From Flagellimonas marinaquae (lineage in GTDB: Bacteria > Bacteroidota > Bacteroidia > Flavobacteriales > Flavobacteriaceae), in the NCBI RefSeq assembly GCF_003992675.1, contig NZ_RZMZ01000015.1, forward strand, positions 186,001 to 250,000: a stretch of 64,000 nucleotides of DNA, written 5' to 3'. Below, piece by piece: positions 24,701 to 33,675 of the stretch. Positions within the stretch are counted from its first letter, which is position 1. The number at the start of each line of letters is the position of its first letter. The notes below the pieces were generated by a model. The model was not told where the DNA came from and searched no databases. It was given only the letters and a program-made list of their open reading frames with translations. The translations under genes and the position numbers were made by a program.

Positions 24701-26101
24701 TTACTTGGCCGTTTTCCTGATTTTGGAAACCAACGCTTTCACCCAATCAACTTCTATGAATTCTGGGAATTCTTTTTCAAACTGCCGCAATTTACCAATA
24801 TCCAATTTCATGGCCTTGGACAAAATGGTTTTTGCTTCATCCAAGTCATCATTTTTTAAATGGAGACCCGCCAATTTGTAGGTGAGGTCGGAATTATCGG
24901 GATAAAACTCCAAACCTTGAATTAGTACCTGTATGGCGGAGTTGTAATCCCCGATTTGGTTGAGGACTTCTGCCCAGTTTCTCCAAGTTGCCAATTCGTA
25001 ATTACCCAAATCCACTGCTTGCTTGTAGGCAAAATCAGCTTCGTCGTAGTTTTCAAGTGCGGCATAAATCTTGCCCGCTTTTTTCCAGTATTTTGGGTTT
25101 TCCCCATCAATATTGATGGCCTTGTTGATGTAGTACAGGGCTTTTTCATAATTCTTCTGCCCAAAATGAAAATCGGTGATGGCCAGCCAGCCTTTGTCCA
25201 ATAAAGGATCCTCGTGCACGGTGTGATAATAGTAATACTTGGCCAAATCGTAATTTCCCAATTTTTCATGGCACTTGCCAAGGCGCAGATACGCATAGGA
25301 TGTTGGGTCTTCTATGGATATGGTAGACTCGTAATTTTCAATGGCCTCGTTGTACCGGCCCAATTTTTCCAACACCTTGCCCTTTTCAAAATAGGCGCCT
25401 ATGAAAGAATCGTCCGAAATCACCGCAAAATCGAAGGCGGTCAATGCTTCCAGATATAAATTTTTGGCCAAATACATTTTGCCAAGCTGATGCCAGGCCA
25501 CCTCACAGTAAGGATTTCTGTCCAAATAATCGTTCAAATAATAAATGCTCCCATCAAAGTCCTCCAAGAACTCGAAGCAATACACCACATTATAAAGTGA
25601 TGAATAATCGGTGTCGTCCATTTCCACACAACGCATGAAGCTGAGCTTGGCCTGCTCGTAGTTGTCCATAAAAAGGTATTCCATTCCCAATAGGGAGTGA
25701 ATGTCGAAGGAGTGGTCGGTCACATTAAGGGCCTCCAGGAGTAAGTTCACCGCTTCCTGGTGTTTGTCCTGTTTGGAGCGAATGTTGGCTCTTTGGATAT
25801 AGATTTCCTCATTGGCCGCATTAATGTTCTGAATCTCGTCCAAGAGCGTCTCCGCGGCTTCAAACTTGTCCTCAAAAGCCAAAACCTCCACTTGCAAAAG
25901 TTTTAATTCCATGGAATTGGGATGTTGTTCCAAACCAATTTGAATAGCTTTTTTGCCTAGGGATATTTTGCCGTTGTTCAGGTAGTGATGGATGATTTCC
26001 TCAAAGTCCTCCGCATCGAAGAAGTAGACGTCATCCGTCTTGAGCATGGACTCAAATTTGCTTATCGATTTGTCAGGATATTCGTTAGATTCTAACGCCA
26101 T
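24701..26101 (-). CDS. tetratricopeptide repeat protein
   Basis: A 466-residue protein without a signal peptide, made almost wholly of TPR units, e.g. AVNLLLEALNVTDHSFDIHS, YEQAKLSFMRCVEMDD, YNEAIENYESTISIED and YEKALYYINKAINIDGENPK. The first 60 residues are acidic and lack repeats. TPR arrays bind proteins; the partner is unknown. It heads the probable operon with the two DUF368 genes and aroE and is separated from the upstream aminotransferase gene by 86 bases that include a hairpin. Confidence 0.88.
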   Translation of the reverse strand: MALESNEYPDKSISKFESMLKTDDVYFFDAEDFEEIIHHYLNNGKISLGKKAIQIGLEQHPNSMELKLLQVEVLAFEDKFEAAETLLDEIQNINAANEEIYIQRANIRSKQDKHQEAVNLLLEALNVTDHSFDIHSLLGMEYLFMDNYEQAKLSFMRCVEMDDTDYSSLYNVVYCFEFLEDFDGSIYYLNDYLDRNPYCEVAWHQLGKMYLAKNLYLEALTAFDFAVISDDSFIGAYFEKGKVLEKLGRYNEAIENYESTISIEDPTSYAYLRLGKCHEKLGNYDLAKYYYYHTVHEDPLLDKGWLAITDFHFGQKNYEKALYYINKAINIDGENPKYWKKAGKIYAALENYDEADFAYKQAVDLGNYELATWRNWAEVLNQIGDYNSAIQVLIQGLEFYPDNSDLTYKLAGLHLKNDDLDEAKTILSKAMKLDIGKLRQFEKEFPEFIEVDWVKALVSKIRKTAK

Positions 26102-26122
26102 AGGAACGTTTTTGGTTGAACT

Positions 26123-26164
26123 ATGGACTTAAAATTAACCTTTTGGGTTGCTCTTAAAGTCCAT
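26123..26164. repeat. imperfect hairpin between aminotransferase and TPR genes
   Basis: Outer arms ATGGACTT (26123-26130) and AAGTCCAT (26157-26164) pair perfectly, as do inner arms AACC (26137-26140) and GGTT (26146-26149), with unpaired AT-rich sides. On the minus strand a run of T's does not follow. It may weakly end the OstA-like/aminotransferase transcript or lie in the TPR leader. Confidence 0.35.
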
Positions 26165-26187
26165 TTTTAGGGTATGTTATCAACAAA

Positions 26188-27384
26188 TTAGTTAACAGTA
26201 GGGGTTGGGCAGTCGTTTAAAATACTAATGATTAAGTCGCAACCTTGCTCAATTTCTTTCATGGAAATGGTGAGTGGTGGGGATATTCGAACCGCTCGCT
26301 GCTCAAACAGCAACCAGAATAATATAAGTCCTTTTTTTGCGGCTTCCAGCACTACATAATTGGCTATTTCCTTGTTTTTCATGATGGGTGCCAGCATCAA
26401 CCCTTTTCCTCTAACTTCTTCTATTAATGGGTGTTGTAATCGTCTTCGGAACAGTTTTTCCTTTTCCAAAGTCTGTGCCATTAGGTCCGTTTCGGTGATT
26501 TCTTTTAAAGTGGCCAAGCTTGCCGCGGCTATGACCGGATTTCCCCCAAATGTGGTGATGTGCCCTAGTTTTGGATTGTCCATCAGATCGCTCATCAATT
26601 CGTGCGAAGCCACAAAAGCGCCGACTGGCAAACCTGAGGCCATTCCCTTTCCGATGACCATAATATCGGGAACACAGTTAAAGTGTTCAAAAGCGAATAG
26701 CTTGCCCGTACGTCCAAATCCGGGTTGTATTTCATCCAATATCAACAGGGCACCGACTTCGTCACAGCGTTTCCTTACGTTCTCCAAATAGCCATTTTGG
26801 GGCACAATAAATCCAGCCCCTCCTTGAATGGTTTCCAGTACCACTGCGGCAGTACGTTCAGTTATTCGCTCCAAATCTTCTTCCGAATTGAATTCAATAA
26901 AACCCACATCGGGAATCAAGGGGCGGAAAGCACTTTTGCGCTCTTCGTAGGTCATCAAACTCAAACTTCCCATGGTGTTGCCGTGATACGCGTTCTTGGC
27001 GGCAATAATTTGGGAGCGGCCTGTATGTCTTCGGGCCAATTTTAGGGCTCCTTCCATGGCTTCTGTTCCTGAATTGACCAAATAGGTGGTGCTCAATTTT
27101 TGGGGAAGGTGTGAGGCCAACAGCTTGGTATATTCCACGGCAGGCTCCTGTACATACTCCCCATAGACCATAACGTGCATATATTGGTCCACCTGTGCCT
27201 TGATGGCTTCTACCACCCTTGGGTGCCCATGTCCCAAACTACAGGCCGATACGCCTGCCACAAAATCCAAATGGGCATTGCCGGCCTTGTCATAAATGTA
27301 GCTTCCCTTGGCATGGGAAACTTCCAAGGCCAGTGGGTGTGGTGTGGTTTGGGCTTGGTATGTGAAAAAATCGTTTTTCGACAT
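26188..27384 (-). CDS. class III aminotransferase (aspartate aminotransferase family)
   Basis: PLP aminotransferase of fold type I, class III (acetylornithine/omega group). Motifs are LVNSGTEAMEGALKLAR (102-118), AYHGNTMGSLS (132-142), the pair D217-E218 with Q220 in LDEIQPGFGRTG, and Schiff-base K246 in IGKGMASGLPVG, then TTFGGNPVIAAA. The length (398 aa) is typical. The name 'aspartate aminotransferase family' is a database habit; substrate could be an omega-amino acid or ornithine. It starts 2 bases after the OstA-like stop, so the pair is cotranscribed although no pathway link is apparent. Confidence 0.88.
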   Translation of the reverse strand: MSKNDFFTYQAQTTPHPLALEVSHAKGSYIYDKAGNAHLDFVAGVSACSLGHGHPRVVEAIKAQVDQYMHVMVYGEYVQEPAVEYTKLLASHLPQKLSTTYLVNSGTEAMEGALKLARRHTGRSQIIAAKNAYHGNTMGSLSLMTYEERKSAFRPLIPDVGFIEFNSEEDLERITERTAAVVLETIQGGAGFIVPQNGYLENVRKRCDEVGALLILDEIQPGFGRTGKLFAFEHFNCVPDIMVIGKGMASGLPVGAFVASHELMSDLMDNPKLGHITTFGGNPVIAAASLATLKEITETDLMAQTLEKEKLFRRRLQHPLIEEVRGKGLMLAPIMKNKEIANYVVLEAAKKGLILFWLLFEQRAVRISPPLTISMKEIEQGCDLIISILNDCPTPTVN

Positions 27385-27386
27385 GG

Positions 27387-29135
27387 CTACCGGGTCTGTG
27401 CCTTCTTTTTGAGCACCGGTTTCTTTGGCTTTGTCGCCTTGGTATTAGGTGCGTTTATAGGGTCGTTCGTATTGTTTTGCCGCTCGTTTTCCTCGGCATC
27501 AATATCTATCGGGTTGTCTATACCACGAATTTTGACCAATTCAATGCTGTTGTCGTCTTCATCAAAAATTTCTTCTTTGGACATGATCCGTTCATCACCA
27601 CGCCATACGAAGCCTTTCAGTTTCCGACTTTCCACGGGTAAATCGGTCTCTGGGAAAATATCACCATCGGGATTCACAAAGAAGGTAATGTCCTCAATAT
27701 CGTTATTGGCCATCAGCAGCCTGATTTTGCTACAAATGGTTTTGTCGATGCCCACAAGTTCCTCATCGTCGTTGTAGACGTAGTAAATAACCTCGGTATT
27801 TTGGACCAAATCAATGATTTTCAGTTCGTTTTCGATGAACTTTCCAAAAAGACTTTTGCCCTTGGCTTGATTGTATCCAGTTCTGCTAATCGTGTCCAAC
27901 GAAATAATGAAGGCATTTTCTATCACTTTAAGGGAATCCAGTTTATCCGTTTCCAAATCGGATATCAGGTGAATGCTATCGCCCGTAATTTGATTGTCCA
28001 CGTTCCATAAAATGGGGTCGGTGATCAATTGGGTGATTCCCGTTTTTTCCTCAAAATGGATGGAATCGCATTTACCGCTCAAATCTGTTTTGTAGAATTT
28101 GGCATTTCTAAATGCCCTGAGTATGCGTTCTTCTTCTTTTCCTGTCACCATCAAGGTGTCGCCATGCATGTACAGGGAATCCTTCTCCACCAGACTGATG
28201 GAAACTGCTCTCTTGGTGGCAAAAACGGAATCTTTGGCTTTGTGCACTTCGGCATAGTGCGCCCTGATCACTCCATTGTTGATGGTGTCCGTAATCTGGA
28301 TATTGTTGGTGGCCGAGGCAAACTCTGTCACCTTATCAAAGTAAAGACTGTCCCCTTCGATTATTTTATTGTCATAATCAATACGGGTATTTTTGATGCC
28401 ATAGCCTTGCTCTATCTTGGTATCATAGAAACCGCGCTCGCAATAAATCTTGTACTCCTCTCCCGTGATTGTGGACGGACCGTACATATAAGCGTTTTTT
28501 GAGGTGGTGTAATAATCCAGCTGTTCGGAATCGATGATGTAGTCAGGATTATCGATATGTACATTGCGCTGGAATTGATATTTTTTCGGGGTCATAAAAT
28601 AGGTACCCACTTTACTGGTCAGGACGTTGGCCGAGTCCACTACCTTACCGCCCGAATTATAGTAGGCCTCTTGTTTTTCCCTATTAAAATAAAGGGTGTC
28701 GGTGGTCAAACGCATTTGTCCGTTCGTAAGGTCTACCTTTTCCCAAGCTTTGGCTAGTTTGGTGTTCCCATCATAGTCCATCTTCCCACTGTTCATTTCA
28801 ATGGAATCCCCCTGTTGCAGGCGGATGTTTCCAATGGCTTTTAAACGGTTTTCCTCCGCATAAAAAATGGCAATATCGCACCAAAGATCGGCACCTTGAT
28901 GTTCAAACTGCACCTGTCTTTCATCGTCCTTGCTAAAAATGGAAGCACCAGGGAATTGGGCCTCATCCTTGGTGAAGTTGGCCCCGTAAACAATGTTGAT
29001 TTGTCTTCCGCCTTCGGGCTGTTGCTTTTGGGCCGACAAACAGATAACAGCAAAAAACAAAATGAAAAATGAAATGCTTTTCAAATTCAATGAATTTTGC
29101 CCAAAAGTAGGATTTTTACCGGAAGTGGCATACAT
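27387..29135 (-). CDS. OstA-like protein (LptA/LptD N-domain family)
   Basis: Exported protein (signal ISFFILFFAVICLSAQ) built from repeating beta strands of the OstA/LptA jelly-roll type: RLKAIGNIRLQQGDSIEMNS, then KMDYDGNTKLAKAWEKVDL and LTTDTLYFNREKQEAYY. Its repeats resemble the periplasmic slide that carries LPS between LptC and LptD. At 582 residues it is much longer than LptA and has no LptD barrel, a Bacteroidota-specific form. The C-terminus is basic (TKPKKPVLKKKAQTR). The first 15 residues before the signal look like non-family sequence, so the true start may be a few codons downstream. LptB lies elsewhere in the window. Confidence 0.85.
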   Translation of the reverse strand: MYATSGKNPTFGQNSLNLKSISFFILFFAVICLSAQKQQPEGGRQINIVYGANFTKDEAQFPGASIFSKDDERQVQFEHQGADLWCDIAIFYAEENRLKAIGNIRLQQGDSIEMNSGKMDYDGNTKLAKAWEKVDLTNGQMRLTTDTLYFNREKQEAYYNSGGKVVDSANVLTSKVGTYFMTPKKYQFQRNVHIDNPDYIIDSEQLDYYTTSKNAYMYGPSTITGEEYKIYCERGFYDTKIEQGYGIKNTRIDYDNKIIEGDSLYFDKVTEFASATNNIQITDTINNGVIRAHYAEVHKAKDSVFATKRAVSISLVEKDSLYMHGDTLMVTGKEEERILRAFRNAKFYKTDLSGKCDSIHFEEKTGITQLITDPILWNVDNQITGDSIHLISDLETDKLDSLKVIENAFIISLDTISRTGYNQAKGKSLFGKFIENELKIIDLVQNTEVIYYVYNDDEELVGIDKTICSKIRLLMANNDIEDITFFVNPDGDIFPETDLPVESRKLKGFVWRGDERIMSKEEIFDEDDNSIELVKIRGIDNPIDIDAEENERQNNTNDPINAPNTKATKPKKPVLKKKAQTR

Positions 29136-29170
29136 CCTTTAGAAAGCTTTGGCAATTGCACCCCCTAGGC

Positions 29171-29617
29171 TTACAGGTAGCTTCCCCTTTTGAGGGTGAG
29201 CGTAATCTGTCCGCAATGATAACTATTGTGATATAGGATGTGTCCAAACAACTTGACTCTCGAAATAGATCCGAAAAATGGAGTGTCAATGGTTTCCGTC
29301 CACTCCTTTTCAGATAGGTTTTCGATAAGATTTTCCAGTAATTGATATCCTTCTTCCACCAATTTCTTGCTTTCTTCCCATTGATAGACCTTGCCCGTAT
29401 CCTTTTCACCCATGGTGGTATTCTGAACCGTGGTGGGGATGCCAAAAAACTGACTGATCAAGTGCATGATTTCACCTATATGGCGATACATGAAACCTAC
29501 TGAAGCGGTATCCTCGTTCAATTTTAAGGAACTGTTGTTTTGGGTGATTTCCTTGAACGTAAAACTGCAGGTTTTCTGGTTTTGTTCCAATAAATCCTTA
29601 AGAAGGTGTTTGGTCAT
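29171..29617 (-). CDS. DinB family protein
   Basis: A 148-residue four-helix-bundle protein of the DinB/YfiT superfamily. The start at 29617 gives MTKHLLKDLLEQNQKTCSF; an upstream in-frame ATG lies in the neighbouring dps gene. Metal-site histidines are likely one in YRHIGEIMHLISQ and two in HILYHNSYHCGQI near the C-terminus, a common DinB histidine triad. Members act as thiol-dependent metalloenzymes or have no known role. It starts 5 bases after dps, so the two form an operon. Confidence 0.82.
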   Translation of the reverse strand: MTKHLLKDLLEQNQKTCSFTFKEITQNNSSLKLNEDTASVGFMYRHIGEIMHLISQFFGIPTTVQNTTMGEKDTGKVYQWEESKKLVEEGYQLLENLIENLSEKEWTETIDTPFFGSISRVKLFGHILYHNSYHCGQITLTLKRGSYL

Positions 29618-29622
29618 ATAAA

Positions 29623-30102
29623 TTATTGGTTTAAGTAAGCAGAGTACATCCAAATTAATTTTTCCTGCTCACGAATGTAATCGCTCATCAGCGCATTGGT
29701 GCCCTCATCGTTTGAATCTCCCGACATTTCCAAAAGCTCCCTTTCCAAGGGCAATAGCACTTCGTAGCCATTTAGAATGGCCTGGACAGCTTCCTTGCCA
29801 TTTGATACGTTCTTTGCAGCTTTAATCTTGGATAACGCTGAATAATCGGCATAACTATGTAAAGGGGTAAAGCCCAAGGTCAGAATCCGCTCTGCAATTT
29901 CATCAATCTTGATCAATGAATCGTTGTAGAGTTCTTCAAACTTTAGATGAAGCTCAAAAAACTTTTCACCCTTAATATTCCAATGGAAACCGCGGGCATT
30001 CATGTAAAATAATTGGTAGTTCGCCAAAAGTTCATTAAGCTTCTGCGCTAGTTCACCGGATGCCTGTTTGTCCAGTCCAATTCTGTTGAGATGATGTGTC
30101 AT
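29623..30102 (-). CDS. dps: Dps family DNA-binding ferritin-like protein
   Basis: A starvation/oxidative-stress ferritin that oxidises and stores iron in a 12-subunit shell. The ferroxidase signature is clear: FHWNIKGEKFFELHLKFEELY, shown here only as HWNIKG and LHLKFEELY, followed by IDEIAERI. Length of 159 residues is typical. The N-terminus (MTHHLNRIGLD) is short, so DNA binding by a lysine tail is not evident. It is first in the dps - dinB-like operon. A TAnnTTTG box and a perfect palindrome sit upstream. Confidence 0.93.
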   Translation of the reverse strand: MTHHLNRIGLDKQASGELAQKLNELLANYQLFYMNARGFHWNIKGEKFFELHLKFEELYNDSLIKIDEIAERILTLGFTPLHSYADYSALSKIKAAKNVSNGKEAVQAILNGYEVLLPLERELLEMSGDSNDEGTNALMSDYIREQEKLIWMYSAYLNQ

Positions 30103-30125
30103 GTCTTACTAATTTTGATTTTACT

Positions 30126-30133
30126 CAAAAATA
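30126..30133 (-). promoter_or_regulatory. putative -7 box for dps
   Basis: The minus strand reads TATTTTTG, an exact TAnnTTTG match, 23 bases before the dps start codon, predicting transcription from about 30120. There is no TTG at the normal -33 distance, which fits an activator-dependent promoter. Confidence 0.5.
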
Positions 30134-30154
30134 GCGAGGTTCTTTCAACGGTAC

Positions 30155-30170
30155 AGTGACCCTGGTCACA
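30155..30170. promoter_or_regulatory. putative CRP/FNR-type operator upstream of dps
   Basis: AGTGA-CCCTGG-TCACA contains the perfect palindrome GTGACC-CT-GGTCAC and differs from the CRP consensus TGTGA-N6-TCACA at one position. Its centre, 30162.5, is about 42 bases upstream of the predicted dps transcript start. That is the spacing of a class II activator site. Confidence 0.4.
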
Positions 30171-30183
30171 TAAGAATAGGGCA

Positions 30184-32298
30184 TCAATCATTTCTTTTCA
30201 TCAAACTGATGGCAAAACCACCACCTTCAGCCATTGGAATGGTCAATGAGGTCCCTTTGCTAATGTCAACATCCTCAATGGAAATGGCCGTTGGATTATT
30301 TCTGAAATGAGCATCTGCTGCATCTTTATAAAGGATGGCCTGGTAGGTTGTGCCATCTTCAAGAAAATCAAAGTCGATGGTTACCTCTCTGGCATTTTCA
30401 TCGGTGATGCCGCCAACAAACCAGTTTCCCGTGTTTCGTTCCTTTCGGGCAATGGTCACGTAATCGCCCACTTCCCCGTTGAGCACATGGGTCTCGTCCC
30501 AATCCACACCTACATCCCGAATAAACTGGAAAGCGGGCTGATTCTCATAGTTTTCAGGGAGATCGCAGGCCATTTGGATTGGACTGTAAATGACTACATA
30601 AAGAGCCAACTGCTGGGCTATTGTGGTACTCACCCGATTATTTTCCTTACCGGGAATTTCAATATCAAAAACACCAGGTGTAAAATCTATGGGGCCTGCC
30701 AACATTCGTGTGAAGGCGACAATGGGTAAATGCTCTGGTGGATTCCCGCCATCGGCCGACCACGCATTGAATTCCTGACCGCGAAGCCCTTCCCTGGCAA
30801 TGGCATTGGGATAGGTTCTTCGGATTCCTGTAGCTTTGATGGGTTCATGGGCGTTGATGGCTATCTTGTACCCAGCTGCTGTTTCCAGCACTTTTCGGTA
30901 ATGGTTCACCATCCACTGGCCATGGTGGTATTCTCCTTTGGGAATAATTTCTCCCACATACCCCGTCTTGACCGAGCTCATATCATATTTCTTCATCAGT
31001 TGGAAAGCTGTATCCAATTGTTGCTCGTAAGTCCTTGGAGCAGCTGAGGTCTCATGGTGCATGATGATTTCCACCCCTTTTTCCTTGGCGTAGCGGTTCA
31101 ATTCATCCAAGTCGTAATCGGGGTAGGGGGTCACAAAATCAAAAACGCCTTCACGGTCCTCGAAACCTATCCAATGTTCCCATCCGGTGTTCCAGCCTTC
31201 GACCAACACGCCTTTGATGTTGTTTTTGGCGGCAAAATCGATGTATCTTTTGGTATTTTCAGTGGTTGCCCCGTGCTTTCCGGTAGGTTTTAAATCTTGG
31301 GTAAAGGTGTTCATATCCTGCGAACCGGCATAGTCCCAAGTAGATTGGCCCACATGCATTTCCCACCAAATCCCAACATACTTTTTAGGTTCGAACCAAC
31401 TTACATCCCCAAGTTTGTTGGGTTCGTTCAAGTTGACAATTAATTTGGATTCGATAAGTTCACTGGCCTTGTCCGCTATCTGAATGCTTCGCCATGGTGT
31501 TTTAAAGGGAAGTTCCCGCTTCACTTTGTACCCCGATCGGTCGGAACCCACCAACTCACTGGTCAATAGTAAAGATTCCGTATCCACTTTCAACGTCATT
31601 CCGGCATAATCCGTTAGGTTGGCTTCGTGAAAACTTAGGTGCAGCCCATCTTCGCCTCGCATGGTTATGGGGGTGTTCACTGCATTTTCAGGAATATAGG
31701 TTGCGGCAAGGTCGGCATTGTTTCTTTTGGATAGGGCATCGATCTCAGAAACTTTGGTAGTATTGTACAGGTGTTCGTAAATATCCCAGTCACCAGGAAT
31801 CCACCAAGTGGTATAGTCCTCGGTTAGTTGGAATTGGGTGTTTTCGTCCATGATGATGATACTGTCTCTATCTTGTTGAGGAAGAAACTCGTACCGAAAT
31901 CCAATTCCGTCGTCATAAGCTCTAAAATAGATATTGAATTGGCGGTTGGGGGCTTCGGATTCTTCCAAGGTGATGACCAATTCATTATATTGATTCACCA
32001 CCTCTTTCTGTTCGCCCCAAGGCATTTCCCAGGTTTCATCGACGGTATTTTCAGTGGAGCTGACCAGGTTTAATCCTGATTTTAAGGGGCTTTGATCTTT
32101 AAAATCGAAACCCATGGCGGAGGAATCGATAACCGTTTTATCATCATGACGTACCAAATAGTAGGGTGTTCCATCTTCTGAAAGATGAAAATCGATGGTG
32201 TTGGTGCTACTAGGTGACGTTACGGTCAACGCGGCAGGTTTTTTTGTGCACGAAACCATTAGTCCTATCAGGAGCAGAAGAGTATAAATTTTGTTCAT
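30184..32298 (-). CDS. glycoside hydrolase family 97 (SusB-like) lipoprotein
   Basis: Calcium-dependent alpha-glycosidase. The start at 32298 gives a lipoprotein signal (MNKIYTLLLLIGLMVSC). The layout is that of GH97: an N-terminal beta-sandwich, a TIM barrel with VLVEGWNTGWEHWIG, and a C-terminal sandwich. Glutamates occur in MHHETS, INAHEP and AREGLRGQE, the positions used as base, calcium ligand and acid in inverting SusB-type members; retaining members carry an aspartate nucleophile instead. Thus inverting alpha-glucosidase activity is likely but inferred. No susC/susD pair adjoins it. The length of 704 is standard. Confidence 0.9.
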   Translation of the reverse strand: MNKIYTLLLLIGLMVSCTKKPAALTVTSPSSTNTIDFHLSEDGTPYYLVRHDDKTVIDSSAMGFDFKDQSPLKSGLNLVSSTENTVDETWEMPWGEQKEVVNQYNELVITLEESEAPNRQFNIYFRAYDDGIGFRYEFLPQQDRDSIIIMDENTQFQLTEDYTTWWIPGDWDIYEHLYNTTKVSEIDALSKRNNADLAATYIPENAVNTPITMRGEDGLHLSFHEANLTDYAGMTLKVDTESLLLTSELVGSDRSGYKVKRELPFKTPWRSIQIADKASELIESKLIVNLNEPNKLGDVSWFEPKKYVGIWWEMHVGQSTWDYAGSQDMNTFTQDLKPTGKHGATTENTKRYIDFAAKNNIKGVLVEGWNTGWEHWIGFEDREGVFDFVTPYPDYDLDELNRYAKEKGVEIIMHHETSAAPRTYEQQLDTAFQLMKKYDMSSVKTGYVGEIIPKGEYHHGQWMVNHYRKVLETAAGYKIAINAHEPIKATGIRRTYPNAIAREGLRGQEFNAWSADGGNPPEHLPIVAFTRMLAGPIDFTPGVFDIEIPGKENNRVSTTIAQQLALYVVIYSPIQMACDLPENYENQPAFQFIRDVGVDWDETHVLNGEVGDYVTIARKERNTGNWFVGGITDENAREVTIDFDFLEDGTTYQAILYKDAADAHFRNNPTAISIEDVDISKGTSLTIPMAEGGGFAISLMKRND

Positions 32299-32394
32299 GG
32301 TACAGATTTTTTTCAATTCGATGGGTGAAAAGGGATTATATCCCGAATTCAATCGGACGAAAAAGATACTGAAAAATGAACAAAAAACCGAGGG

Positions 32395-33663
32395 TTACCT
32401 ATGGATGGTCTGGAGTCTATCCGGACCTACGGATACAATTTTAATCGGCACGTTCAATTGTTCCTCCAAAAAGGCGATGTAGTCGTTCAAATTGGCGGGC
32501 AAGTCCTCTGATTTTGACATTTTGGTCAAATCTTGGGACCATCCTTTCATTTCCTTGTAGATGGGTGTTACGTATTCCTCCTCAATGTTGTAGGGCAAAT
32601 GTTGGATTTCTTCCCCTTTGTACTTGTAAGCAGTACACACTTTAATGGTTTCAAAACCGCTGAGTACATCGGCTTTCATCATCATCAGCTCGGTAACTCC
32701 ATTAATTTGAACGGCATATTTTAGTGCGACCAAATCCAACCAGCCGCAGCGGCGTGGCCTTCCTGTGGTAGCTCCAAACTCATTGCCCACTTTGGCCATG
32801 GTAGCTCCATCCTCATCAAAAAGTTCTGTAGGGAAAGGTCCGCTGCCCACACGCGTGGTATATGCCTTGAAAATTCCCAAGACCCGCTTTATGTTGTTCG
32901 GTGCTACGCCCAATCCGGTGCAAGCTCCAGCTGCCGTTGTATTGGAGGAGGTTACATAAGGGTAGGTTCCGAAGTCGATATCCAAGAGGGACCCTTGGGC
33001 GCCTTCGGCCAAGATTTTTTTGCCTTCGGCTTGTGCTTTGAAGATATATTCCTCACTATCGATGAAGGTGAGTTTTTTCAATGTTTCTACCCCTTCGCAG
33101 AACTCGGCCTCCAATTCTTCCAAATTGTATTCAATATCCACATCGTAAAAATCGATCATGGCTTCATGCTTATTGGCCAGGGCACGGTATTTTGTCTTCC
33201 AATCGTCAAATTCCAAATCCCCCACACGCATGCCGTTACGGCCGGTCTTGTCCATATAAGTTGGGCCAATTCCTTTTAGGGTAGATCCTATTTTGGCCTT
33301 TCCCTTGGAGGCTTCGGATGCGGCATCCAACAAGCGGTGCGTAGGCAGGATTAAATGCGCCTTACGAGAAATCAACAACTTGGACTCAATATCGATATTG
33401 AACTTTTCCAGATTGTCCAATTCTTTTTTGAAGATAACGGGGTCGATTACAACTCCGTTCCCGACGACATTGATGGCGTTTTTATGAAATATTCCAGAGG
33501 GAATGGTATGTAAAACATGTTTTATGCCATCGAATTCCAGTGTGTGGCCTGCGTTAGGTCCTCCTTGAAATCTGGCGATAATATCGTATTCCTTGGTCAG
33601 TACATCAACAATTTTTCCTTTTCCTTCGTCTCCCCATTGGAGTCCAAGCAATAAATCTACCAT
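32395..33663 (-). CDS. purA: adenylosuccinate synthetase
   Basis: GTP-dependent conversion of IMP and aspartate to adenylosuccinate, first step to AMP. QWGDEGKGK (9-17) is the GTP-binding catalytic loop; GGPNAGHT, LKGIGPTYMDK (the IMP-contact region), and the C-terminal TTTGRPRRCGW are all present. Length of 422 is normal. It is last in the operon relA/spoT - fur-like - purA, 12 bases after the fur-like gene. The alarmone (p)ppGpp is a known inhibitor of PurA in other bacteria, so linkage with the synthetase gene is noteworthy. The GH97 gene is 96 bases downstream on the same strand. Confidence 0.96.
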   Translation of the reverse strand: MVDLLLGLQWGDEGKGKIVDVLTKEYDIIARFQGGPNAGHTLEFDGIKHVLHTIPSGIFHKNAINVVGNGVVIDPVIFKKELDNLEKFNIDIESKLLISRKAHLILPTHRLLDAASEASKGKAKIGSTLKGIGPTYMDKTGRNGMRVGDLEFDDWKTKYRALANKHEAMIDFYDVDIEYNLEELEAEFCEGVETLKKLTFIDSEEYIFKAQAEGKKILAEGAQGSLLDIDFGTYPYVTSSNTTAAGACTGLGVAPNNIKRVLGIFKAYTTRVGSGPFPTELFDEDGATMAKVGNEFGATTGRPRRCGWLDLVALKYAVQINGVTELMMMKADVLSGFETIKVCTAYKYKGEEIQHLPYNIEEEYVTPIYKEMKGWSQDLTKMSKSEDLPANLNDYIAFLEEQLNVPIKIVSVGPDRLQTIHR

Positions 33664-33675
33664 GTAATGTTCGGG

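Noticed and set aside
28029-28502. A 157-codon plus-strand frame opposite the OstA-like gene
   Set aside because: Shadow frame; the opposing strand carries repeated beta-strand motifs.
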